This document shows positions 8,168-13,896 of a stretch of 13,896 nt of DNA, piece by piece (position 1 is the first letter of the stretch; each line of letters opens with the position of its first letter). The translations under genes were made by a program, and so were the position numbers. The stretch lies in the NCBI GenBank assembly GCA_946886185.1, contig CAMPIC010000020.1:1-13896 (forward strand). Direction: 5' to 3'. This stretch comes from an uncultured bacterium (GTDB lineage Bacteria > Eisenbacteria > RBG-16-71-46 > CAIMUX01). The notes beneath the pieces were generated by a model. That model made no database searches. It had not been told where the DNA came from and saw only the letters and a list, made by a program, of their open reading frames with translations.

Positions 8168-8257
8168 TTTCCCGAGCCGTTCGAGCTCCGCCCCCCGGCG
8201 TACTGCGGCAGCTCCCTGATGCATTACGAGACAGAACCGATCACCAACCCCGCGCAC

Positions 8258-8287
8258 ATGGTATCGGCAGGTTCTCACGGAAGTCAA
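8258..8287 (-). promoter_or_regulatory. Candidate sigma70-type promoter for the TonB-receptor operon
   Basis: On the minus strand TTGACT (8287-8282, five of six matches to the -35 consensus) is followed after 18 bases by TACCAT (8263-8258, four of six matches to the -10). Transcription would start near 8251, giving a leader of about 97 bases before the ATG at 8154. It lies in a 189-base intergenic gap, just after the stem-loop closing the upstream barrel gene, where an operon promoter is expected. No riboswitch consensus was recognised in the leader. The organism's promoter consensus is unknown. Confidence 0.45.
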
Positions 8288-8315
8288 CTCCTTACCCGGC
8301 AGTCGCTGCGACGAC

Positions 8316-8333
8316 ATTCGCCCTTCGGCGAAT
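8316..8333 (-). terminator. Stem-loop after the barrel gene, possible terminator without a U-tract
   Basis: ATTCGCC, a GAAG tetraloop on the transcript, and GGCGAAT form a perfect 7-bp hairpin beginning about ten bases after the stop codon of the barrel gene. The downstream sequence is GTCGTCGCAGCGAC, which itself can form a small GTCG/CGAC stem, and not a U-run. It could be a U-less terminator or a 3'-end protecting hairpin that separates the two-gene haem-protein/barrel unit from the TonB-receptor unit. Confidence 0.5.
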
Positions 8334-8343
8334 CCAACGCCTC

Positions 8344-9831
8344 CTAGAACAGCATGCGGGAGTAGATCCCGAGCTGCCACTGGCCGACGTCCCGGTTCTC
8401 CCCCCCGTCCTCGCTCGGCTCCTGGTCGAGATAGCGGAAGTATCCGTCGACCGTGATGGTTCCACCGTTCGGCACGTAGCCCACTCCGATGCTCCCCGCG
8501 CTGCCGGCGCGCAGGGTGAAGGGAGCGTCGATGTCGGTGTCGGTGGTTCGATACTCGTATCCGGAGCGGAAGGCCAGATTGGGACGCGCGAACCACTCGA
8601 TCCCTCCGCGCAACGAGATCTCGCGGGCGTCGATGACGCTGAACGCGCGCGCCACCTCCGCTTCGGTAGTCGTCAGGCGCGACTCCCCTTCCACTCCGAG
8701 CGTGAATCGATCGCTCCAGAGTGACGTCGCCGCACCTCCGCCGAACACCGTCTCGGTTCGATCCAGGCTTCCGGCGCGCCGGGACCCGATGAAGTTGGAG
8801 GATTCCACGACATCGGAGCTGAAATCCCCGTATCGGAAGTACCCGCCGACGCGCGGCGCCCAACTGAGCCAATAGAGAGCGCGCGCCTCCAACTCGAGCC
8901 CGCTCTCGTCTTCTTCGAACGTCCCGAGCTTCTGATCGTAGTTGAACCCGCCGGGATTCGCGGGAAACCGGTCGGACCAGCTGATCTCCGCTTCCTCGCG
9001 CCCGGACCGATCGAGGAATGACAGGTTCACGCCTGCCTCCAGGTCCGATCCTTCCGGAAGGAGAAGAGAGAGCCGCCCCTTCGTGGCGGGCCGCAGCCAA
9101 CGATAGTCATCCTGGTGGAAACCGCTCGGATCGCGGCTTTTCCCCTCGATGGTGTTGCGCTCGAGATCGATCTGTCCCGCCCACTGGAGGCCGAGCAGGT
9201 CGGTGGCCGCGCCGAATCTCCAGATCCAAGATTCGGAAAAATGCCGGATCGCGTAGATGTCGGCGGAGGTGATGTCTTCGTTGTCGGCGAACCGATGGAA
9301 CGACGTTCCCAGTCGAAACGGACCGATCCGCTCGTTCCACAGAGCGCTCACCTTCGGTCCGCGCGCCTTGGAGTCGTCGCCCACCCGCACGTTCACCGAT
9401 TGCGCATCCCAACGGTACGACCCTCCGAAAGCCCGCCCGTTCCCGTTGCGATAGATCACGGTCCAGTCGGCCATCTCCTGGGTCACCACGGTCCTCTGCA
9501 CGAACGCGTTGGAGCGTCGCGTCAGAGACGCATCATCGGTATTGCGGAGCTTGTCGTAGGTCCACTCCACGCTCCAGCCGTCCTTGTCCGCGGCGATCCC
9601 CGCGACGTTTCCTCCGAAGTCGGCGAGATTGATCTCGTTGTTCTCGTCCGGGATCACGAAGCGAAGGCCGCCCATCGAGATGAGGCGGGAGAGCGAGGGA
9701 TCGTCCGTGAACGGAATCCCCTGCTGCTCCGCCTGGAAGTCGATGAATTGCGCCTGGGCGACGAAGGGCATGCCGAGGAGCGCGGTCCAGCCCAGGAGCG
9801 CGAGGCCGGAGAACAGGACGCGCCTCTTCAT
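8344..9831 (-). CDS. Outer-membrane beta-barrel protein, coupled to the haem-domain lipoprotein
   Basis: 495 residues. ATG at 9831 is preceded by GAAGGAG seven bases upstream and overlaps the upstream gene's TGA (9830-9828) as ATGA, so translation is probably coupled. The open frame continues far upstream, but there it is only an out-of-frame reading of the upstream gene. A signal peptide is clear (KRR, then a hydrophobic core, probable cleavage after VAQA at residue 27). The mature protein has no cysteine, shows repeated amphipathic strands (for example WSVEWTYDKL, SVNVRVGDDS, RFTLGVEGESRL, GTITVDGYFRYLDQ) and ends in the aromatic GIYSRMLF, a typical barrel-insertion signal. I do not recognise a specific family; it is not obviously MtrB/PioB. 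Its obligate-looking pairing with the haem-domain protein suggests a partner role at the outer membrane. Confidence 0.8.
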   Translation of the reverse strand: MKRRVLFSGLALLGWTALLGMPFVAQAQFIDFQAEQQGIPFTDDPSLSRLISMGGLRFVIPDENNEINLADFGGNVAGIAADKDGWSVEWTYDKLRNTDDASLTRRSNAFVQRTVVTQEMADWTVIYRNGNGRAFGGSYRWDAQSVNVRVGDDSKARGPKVSALWNERIGPFRLGTSFHRFADNEDITSADIYAIRHFSESWIWRFGAATDLLGLQWAGQIDLERNTIEGKSRDPSGFHQDDYRWLRPATKGRLSLLLPEGSDLEAGVNLSFLDRSGREEAEISWSDRFPANPGGFNYDQKLGTFEEDESGLELEARALYWLSWAPRVGGYFRYGDFSSDVVESSNFIGSRRAGSLDRTETVFGGGAATSLWSDRFTLGVEGESRLTTTEAEVARAFSVIDAREISLRGGIEWFARPNLAFRSGYEYRTTDTDIDAPFTLRAGSAGSIGVGYVPNGGTITVDGYFRYLDQEPSEDGGENRDVGQWQLGIYSRMLF

Positions 9832-11177
9832 GAGCCGGCTCCTTCCCGTGCGGCGCGCGTCTGCGTGCGCGGCCCGAAGCGAAGGCGCTGCGGTCCCGAG
9901 CCCCAATGAACGGTTCCGGAGTTGTCGAAGACGGCCACCGTGAACACCACTTCGTCCCCCGGATTTCCCGTGAAGATGATGTCGTTCGCGGGATCGCGCG
10001 TGTTGAGGGCCCGTCCCGCCTCCAAGGTCCAGACTCCCAGGTCGAGCGTGGCCGCTCCGCGGATGTCGGCTCGGCTTCCGGTGGGATAGGTATACCAATA
10101 TCCGCTCACGGCATCGCCCCGCCGCCAGGGCCTCGGCTCCCCTCCCTGCGGCAGCGGCGCGAAGTTCGTGGTGTCGCATTCGCCGAACGCATCGACGTTG
10201 CTCCGCAGGTCCTCTCTCCAGATGTAATAGAGGTCGAGCCCGTTGTTGGTGCGGCATCCCTCTCCGAAGGAGTTCACGCAGGCCGGGTCGGTCGGTTCGA
10301 AGAACGGATCTTCGCGCGTGCGGTACACCAGGAGCGGCACGGCGGAGTCGCCCGCGAAGTTGAAGCGCCACGGAGGCGTGCCGGGATCGTAGGAAAGCCC
10401 GGTGATCGGATCGACCACCTGGTCGTCGAAGTACCCCGGAGTGCCGCGCAACGGGTTGTTTCCGTTCTCGTCGCGCGAGTAGATGTTGCGGACCGGATTG
10501 GTGCGGGTCGCGCCCCACTGCCACACGTCGAGGCGCCCGAAATCGGGAGTCCCGAATGACGGGGAGGATGCGAGATGGCATGCCACTGCGCAGCCGTCCG
10601 ACGCGAAGGTCCCCCGCGAGTCGCCGGTCGGAGCCATCTGGAAGGCGAGGGAGAGGCGATCTTCGTCGCGCCGTTCCGCCTCGGGGTCGAGCGGGTCGAT
10701 GAAGCTCCAGTTGGCCGGGTCGACCAGATCGGCGTCGCATCCCGGATCGATGTCGGTCGTGAGGTAGAGCGCGTCGCGCATCACGTCCGCGGTGTCGTCT
10801 CTCCACTGGAAGAGGAAGTAGACGTCGGTCTCGGTATAGATCGCCTTCGCGGAGACGTAGATCGGCTCTCCCGGATCGCCCGCCCCTTCTTCGGCGCTCA
10901 GGCGGATCTGGAAGTACGGGAGATGCTCGTCGAGCGGACCGCCCCACTCGCGCTCGACCGCCACTCCGTCCATGTCGATCGGATTGAGGCGGAAGACGCT
11001 GTCGGGAAGGAAGTTCGCCACCATCACGTTGACGGGGACGTCGCCTGGCGCGAGGAGCGTCGATTCGTCCTGGCAGGCGGAGCCGGCGAGCGCCGCGAAT
11101 ATGGATACAGCGGCAATCCAAGGCAAGCGGCCTCTCCCCCGAGGATCGATCGAGGTGGGCCTCCTACGCGTCTGCAT
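9828..11177 (-). CDS. Probable lipoprotein with ethylbenzene-dehydrogenase-type haem domain and CX3CH motif
   Basis: 449 residues from ATG 11177 (GGGAG about ten bases upstream). The N-terminus is basic, then hydrophobic (WIAAVSIFAALAGSAC), with Cys35 as a possible lipidation site, though Gly at -3 is atypical. Residues about 45-430 resemble the EB_dh haem-binding fold found in the gamma subunit of ethylbenzene dehydrogenase and related periplasmic cytochromes. Supporting segments are AIYTETDVYFLFQWRDDT, EDRLSLAFQM, and DVWQWGATRTNPVRN. Within it, DGCAVACH (Cys196, Cys200, His201) looks like a c-haem site with three spacer residues where the standard motif has two. Further cysteines (147, and pairs near PACVNSFGEGC and GEC) may form disulfides. 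It would act in the periplasm or on the outer membrane in electron transfer, probably with the ATGA-coupled barrel. No molybdoenzyme subunit is nearby. The family call is good; haem attachment is inferred. Confidence 0.75.
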   Translation of the reverse strand: MQTRRRPTSIDPRGRGRLPWIAAVSIFAALAGSACQDESTLLAPGDVPVNVMVANFLPDSVFRLNPIDMDGVAVEREWGGPLDEHLPYFQIRLSAEEGAGDPGEPIYVSAKAIYTETDVYFLFQWRDDTADVMRDALYLTTDIDPGCDADLVDPANWSFIDPLDPEAERRDEDRLSLAFQMAPTGDSRGTFASDGCAVACHLASSPSFGTPDFGRLDVWQWGATRTNPVRNIYSRDENGNNPLRGTPGYFDDQVVDPITGLSYDPGTPPWRFNFAGDSAVPLLVYRTREDPFFEPTDPACVNSFGEGCRTNNGLDLYYIWREDLRSNVDAFGECDTTNFAPLPQGGEPRPWRRGDAVSGYWYTYPTGSRADIRGAATLDLGVWTLEAGRALNTRDPANDIIFTGNPGDEVVFTVAVFDNSGTVHWGSGPQRLRFGPRTQTRAAREGAGS

Positions 11178-11219
11178 AGGGGTCAGACTCCCATTCCGTT
11201 GGTATTGATCGAGAGGGGG

Positions 11220-11233
11220 GCGCGCCGGCGCGC
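11220..11233. repeat. 14-base perfect palindrome upstream of the haem-lipoprotein gene
   Basis: GCGCGCCGGCGCGC is fully self-complementary and lies about 43 bases upstream of the chosen ATG, inside the putative 5' leader. It could fold in RNA (5-bp stem with a CCGG loop) or bind a dimeric regulator. Alternating GC palindromes are not rare in DNA of this composition. Confidence 0.3.
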
Positions 11234-11329
11234 TCTTACCACCGTCCACCTGTCGTCCCCATCCTCGTCTCCGTCCAACCCCGGGCAGACTCGGTCATTT
11301 CACGAGGATGCCTCTGCGTCACTCCGCGG

Positions 11330-11358
11330 AGAGTAGGCAACGCCCCATGGAGTGTCAA
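11330..11358 (-). promoter_or_regulatory. Candidate sigma70-type promoter for the haem-lipoprotein/barrel unit
   Basis: On the minus strand a perfect TTGACA (11358-11353) is followed after exactly 17 bases by TACTCT (11335-11330), which keeps the first, second and last bases of the -10 consensus. The predicted start near 11323 gives a leader of about 145 bases that contains the 14-base palindrome. Its place in the 212-base gap between the mutase gene and the lipoprotein gene suits an operon promoter. The -10 box is weak. Confidence 0.4.
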
Positions 11359-11368
11359 TAGTAGGCCC

Positions 11369-11386
11369 CCGCGAGGGTTGCCGCGG
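11369..11386 (-). terminator. Weak stem-loop after the hexose-phosphate mutase gene
   Basis: CCGCG and CGCGG form a 5-bp all-GC stem with an 8-base loop, starting a few bases after the stop codon of the mutase gene. No U-run follows. It may close the prfB-mutase transcript, but a 5-bp stem in GC-rich DNA is not strong evidence. Apart from this stem, the promoter candidate and the palindrome, the 11178-11389 gap shows no gene. Confidence 0.25.
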
Positions 11387-11389
11387 CGT

Positions 11390-12754
11390 TCATTCCTGCC
11401 AGCGCACTTCGGGGTAAGGCGCGAGCGCTTCGCGGAACCGATCGCGAATGCGCCGCAATCCTTCTTCCGACTTCGCCTCGAAGCGCAGCACCAGAACCGG
11501 CTGCGTATTGGAGGCGCGCACCAGGCCCCATCCTTCCTCGAACGTGACCCGCGCTCCATCGATGTCGAGCACCGGATGGCTTTCCTTGAACCGTGCCGCG
11601 AGCTCGGCAACGATCTCGAACTTGCGATCGTCCGGACACTCGATCCGCACTTCAGGGCTGTTGACGTAGCGCGGGAGCGAATCCAGCCAACTCGAAAGGC
11701 GCGCACCGGATCGCGCCAGGTACGCCGCGAAACGCGCCGAGGCGTAGATCGCATCGTCGTGTCCGAAGAAGTCGTCCTGATAGAACATGTGGCCCGACAT
11801 CTCTCCGGCCAGCGGCGCGTTCTCCTCTTTCATCTTGGCCTTGGTGAGGGAGTGCCCAGTCTTCCACATGACCGGAATCCCGCCGTGCGCGCGGATGTCC
11901 TCTTCCAGGCCCTGGGAACACTTCACGTCGAAGACGATCTTGGAACCGGGCCGCTTCTGCAGCACCTCGCGCGCCATGAGCGCGAGCAGCTGGTCTCCCC
12001 AGAGAAGGCGCCCCTTCTCGTCGACCACACCGATCCTGTCGGCATCTCCGTCGTATCCGCAGCCGAGATCGGCTCCCACCTCGACCACCTTGGCCATCAG
12101 GTCGCGCATGTTCGCTTCCACCGTGGGATCGGGCTGGTGGTTGGGGAATCTCCCGTCCGGCTCGCAATAGAGCGCGGTGATCTCGTGGCCGAGCGCCTGG
12201 AAGATCTCGAGCGCGGGCGGACCGGCGACGCCGTTGCCGGCGTCGAGCACGATCTTGAGCGGCCGCTCCGGCCGGCACTTGCCCACGATCATGGCGCGGT
12301 AGTCGGGCGAGATCGGACGCTCCACGCGCGAGCCGGTCCCGTCCACGAACGCGCGCCGCTCGATGCGCTCGCCCAGCGCGCGGATCTCCTCGCCGTGGAG
12401 CGAGGCGGTCCCGATCTGCATCTTGAATCCGTTGTACTCGATCGGATTGTGGCTTCCCGTGACCATGATCCCGCCGTCCGCCTTCAGGTGGACGACCGCG
12501 AAGTAGAGCCCGGGCGTCGGCACGATCCCGACGTCGAGCACCTGCAGCCCCGATTCGATCAATCCGCGGGAGAGCGCGGCGCTGAGTCGTGGAGAGGAGT
12601 CGCGCACGTCGCGTCCCACCGCGACGGTGCGTCCTCCCGATTCCCGGAGCTGCGCTCCGTAGGCGCGACCCAGTGAATGCGCGAACTCGTCGGTGAGATC
12701 GCGATCGGCAAGCCCGCGGACGTCGTACTCGCGGAAGATGTTCCAGTTCAGCAC
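11390..12754 (-). CDS. Phosphomannomutase/phosphoglucomutase (alpha-D-phosphohexomutase family)
   Basis: Cytoplasmic enzyme that interconverts hexose 6-phosphate and 1-phosphate, feeding GDP-mannose or UDP-glucose supply for cell-surface polysaccharides. 454 residues, the usual length for AlgC-type members. All four active-site loops are intact: TGSHNP with phosphoserine Ser101, the Mg-binding DGDADR at 235-240, sugar-specificity loop GEMSGH at 317-322, and phosphate-binding RASNTQP at 413-419. The N-terminus NIFREYDVRG is also typical. GTG at 12754 is the start because AGGAGG lies five bases upstream; a longer in-frame start would read 62 residues back into prfB and is rejected. It follows prfB by 20 bases, so the two are probably cotranscribed. 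The GEMSGH loop is that of bifunctional mannose/glucose enzymes, so PMM versus PGM preference cannot be settled from sequence. Confidence 0.95.
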   Translation of the reverse strand: MLNWNIFREYDVRGLADRDLTDEFAHSLGRAYGAQLRESGGRTVAVGRDVRDSSPRLSAALSRGLIESGLQVLDVGIVPTPGLYFAVVHLKADGGIMVTGSHNPIEYNGFKMQIGTASLHGEEIRALGERIERRAFVDGTGSRVERPISPDYRAMIVGKCRPERPLKIVLDAGNGVAGPPALEIFQALGHEITALYCEPDGRFPNHQPDPTVEANMRDLMAKVVEVGADLGCGYDGDADRIGVVDEKGRLLWGDQLLALMAREVLQKRPGSKIVFDVKCSQGLEEDIRAHGGIPVMWKTGHSLTKAKMKEENAPLAGEMSGHMFYQDDFFGHDDAIYASARFAAYLARSGARLSSWLDSLPRYVNSPEVRIECPDDRKFEIVAELAARFKESHPVLDIDGARVTFEEGWGLVRASNTQPVLVLRFEAKSEEGLRRIRDRFREALAPYPEVRWQE

Positions 12755-12774
12755 GCTCTCCTCCTGTCGCTGGT

Positions 12775-13882
12775 TCAGTGGGCCGCGCGCTCGCGATGCG
12801 GGGAGCGGAGATAGGCGTCGATGAACGGATTGAGATCGCCGTTCATGACCGCATGGATGTCTCCGTCCTCGTGCCCGGTCCGATGATCCTTGACGAGCGT
12901 GTACGGTTGGAAGACGTAGGAACGGATCTGGTTTCCCCACGCGATTTCCTTCTTACCGCCGGTGAGATGGCCCAGCTTCTTCTCTTCCTCTTCGCGGTAG
13001 TACGCCCAGAGCTTGGCGCGGAGAATCTTCATCGCAAAGTCGCGGTTGCGATGCTGTGAGCGCTCCGCTTGCGATCCGACCACGATTCCGGTGGGAATGT
13101 GCGTGATGCGGATGGCCGACTCGGTCTTGTTGACATGCTGCCCGCCCGCTCCGCTCGCGCGGAAGGTATCCACCCTAAGATCCTCGTCGCGAATCTCTAC
13201 GTCGGCGGTTTCCTCGACTTGCGGAAGGACGAAGACCGACGCGAACGAGGTGTGCCGGCGCTTGGCCGCGTCGTAGGGAGAGATGCGCACGCACCGGTGG
13301 ATCCCGTTCTCCGATTGGAGGTAGCCGTAGGCGTACTCTCCTTCGATTTCGATGGTGGCGTCCTTGATGCCCGCCTCTTCGCCCGGCTGATAGTCGAGCA
13401 TGGAAGCCTTGAATCCATTCTCCTCCGCCCAGCGCAGGTACATCCGCAGGAGCATCTCCGCCCAGTCCTGGCTCTCGGTGCCTCCCGCTCCCGGATGGAT
13501 CGCGACCACGGCGTTGTTCGCGTCGTGCTCGCCGTCGAGGAGGGTGGTGAGCTCGAACGCCTCGAGATCGCGGAGGAACTTCACGCCCGTTTCTTGTGCT
13601 TCTTTGGACGCGCCCGCTTCTTCTTCTCCGGCGAGCTCCGCGAGCACACCCAGATCTTCGTAGGCGCGTTCGAGCGCTTGCACGCGGCTGACCTGATGTT
13701 TGAGGAGCTTGAGACGGTGCACCAGCTGCCGGGCTTCCTGGGGACGATCCCAGAACCCGGGCGCGCTCATCTTCGTTTCGGCTTCTTCGATCTCCTTGCG
13801 CTTGGAGTCGAGGTCAAAGATAGCTCCGGAGCGCCGCGAGGCGCTCGCCGCCGTCTTCCAGGACCTTGTCCACCTCGATCAT
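12775..13882 (-). CDS. prfB: Peptide chain release factor 2, made by programmed +1 frameshift
   Basis: Terminates translation at UGA and UAA codons by triggering peptidyl-tRNA hydrolysis in the ribosome. The gene is in two frames: ATG 13882 to 13817 encodes 22 residues ending in Tyr-Leu, followed by an in-frame TGA (13816-13814). Skipping base 13816 joins Leu22 to Asp23 (codon 13815-13813) and continues to the TGA at 12777-12775. The product has 368 residues, against 365 for Escherichia coli. Conserved parts are IHPGAGGTES, the codon-recognition region with SPY at 201-203 (SPF in most RF2), RRHTSF, the catalytic GGQ at 246-248 within RASGAGGQHVNKTES, and THIPTG. A 20-base gap leads to the mutase gene. 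A weak purine-rich stretch (AAGGGATGG) precedes the ATG, close to the window edge. Confidence 0.96.
13813..13827 (-). promoter_or_regulatory. Programmed +1 frameshift site of prfB (autoregulation)
   Basis: The transcript reads GGAG CUAU CUU UGA C. This has an internal Shine-Dalgarno-like GGAG (13827-13824), the slippery CUU (13819-13817), and the in-frame stop UGA followed by C (13816-13813), matching the UAU CUU UGA C core of the Escherichia coli site. When RF2 is scarce the ribosome pauses at UGA, slips one base to UUU and continues, making more RF2. The spacing of the GGAG to CUU is four bases, close to the known three-base arrangement. Confidence 0.95.
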
Positions 13883-13896
13883 GATTCCATCCCTTC

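Noticed and set aside
8179..8189. tRNA-like T-loop (GTTCGAGCTCC) on the plus strand
   Set aside because: The flanking bases do not form a T-arm stem and no acceptor, D or anticodon arm could be laid out; the string is part of a small GAGC/GCTC repeat.
8155..8251. Riboswitch in the TonB-receptor leader (cobalamin, for example)
   Set aside because: No conserved core of cobalamin or other known riboswitches was recognised and the leader is short (about 97 bases).
6511..8724. 737-codon open frame on the plus strand
   Set aside because: Antisense to the TonB receptor and part of the barrel gene; no recognisable domain and it crosses a true intergenic region.
9832..11121. Upstream extension making a 925-residue fusion with the barrel protein
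   Set aside because: The extension is an out-of-frame reading of the haem-lipoprotein gene, rich in Arg and Pro. The barrel has its own ATG, ribosome-binding site and signal peptide at 9831.
12755..12940. 62-residue N-terminal extension of the mutase
   Set aside because: It would overlap prfB out of frame and precede the conserved start NIFREYDVRG; the GTG at 12754 has an ideal Shine-Dalgarno.
12775..13882. prfB as a frameshifted pseudogene
   Set aside because: The frame change sits precisely at the classical programmed site and everything downstream, including GGQ, is intact.
1..13896. Mobile elements, CRISPR arrays or phage genes
   Set aside because: No direct-repeat array, terminal inverted repeats, transposase or integrase motif was seen, and composition looks even across the window.

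Overview
The window carries nine protein-coding genes, all on the minus strand, so transcription runs from high to low coordinates. GC content is high (about 60% by eye). Codon positions are so biased that very long ORFs appear antisense to, or out of frame with, the real genes; these were discarded. No rRNA, tRNA, mobile element or CRISPR array was seen, and no gap between genes exceeds about 215 bases. The gene content (PorV/PorQ-type barrel, FlgD/T9SS-like C-terminal domain, GWxTD-domain protein, TonB receptor with a carboxypeptidase-regulatory-like N-terminus) suggests an uncultured Gram-negative lineage of the broad Fibrobacteres-Chlorobi-Bacteroidetes surroundings, for example Eisenbacteria-like or Latescibacteria-like. 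That placement is inference.

Layout in transcription order. (1) prfB (13882-12775) encodes release factor 2, in two frames joined by the classical +1 programmed frameshift, followed 20 bases later by a phosphomannomutase/phosphoglucomutase (12754-11390). (2) A 212-base gap holds a possible hairpin and a possible sigma70-type promoter. It precedes a two-gene unit: a probable lipoprotein with an ethylbenzene-dehydrogenase-type haem domain and a CX3CH motif (11177-9828), overlapping by ATGA a 495-residue outer-membrane beta-barrel (9831-8344). (3) A 189-base gap holds a good perfect stem-loop and a plausible promoter. It precedes a compact four-gene unit: TonB-dependent receptor (8154-5452), large secreted protein with Fn3-like and FlgD/T9SS-like C-terminal domains (5389-2876), PorV/PorQ-family barrel (2798-1863), and GWxTD-domain protein (1829-366). 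(4) After a 130-base gap with a 9-bp inverted repeat comes pgk (235 to beyond the window edge).

The core of the window is therefore an outer-membrane programme. The four-gene unit puts a TonB receptor together with a possible type IX-secreted surface protein and the kind of barrel (PorV) that handles such cargo in Bacteroidetes. The two-gene unit couples a periplasmic or lipid-anchored haem-domain protein to a barrel, an arrangement that recalls porin-cytochrome conduits but uses a different haem protein fold. These joint roles are inferred from domain content and gene order. The flanking genes (prfB, the hexose-phosphate mutase, pgk) are housekeeping genes. Three of the genes start with GTG, and their starts were fixed by strong Shine-Dalgarno sequences.
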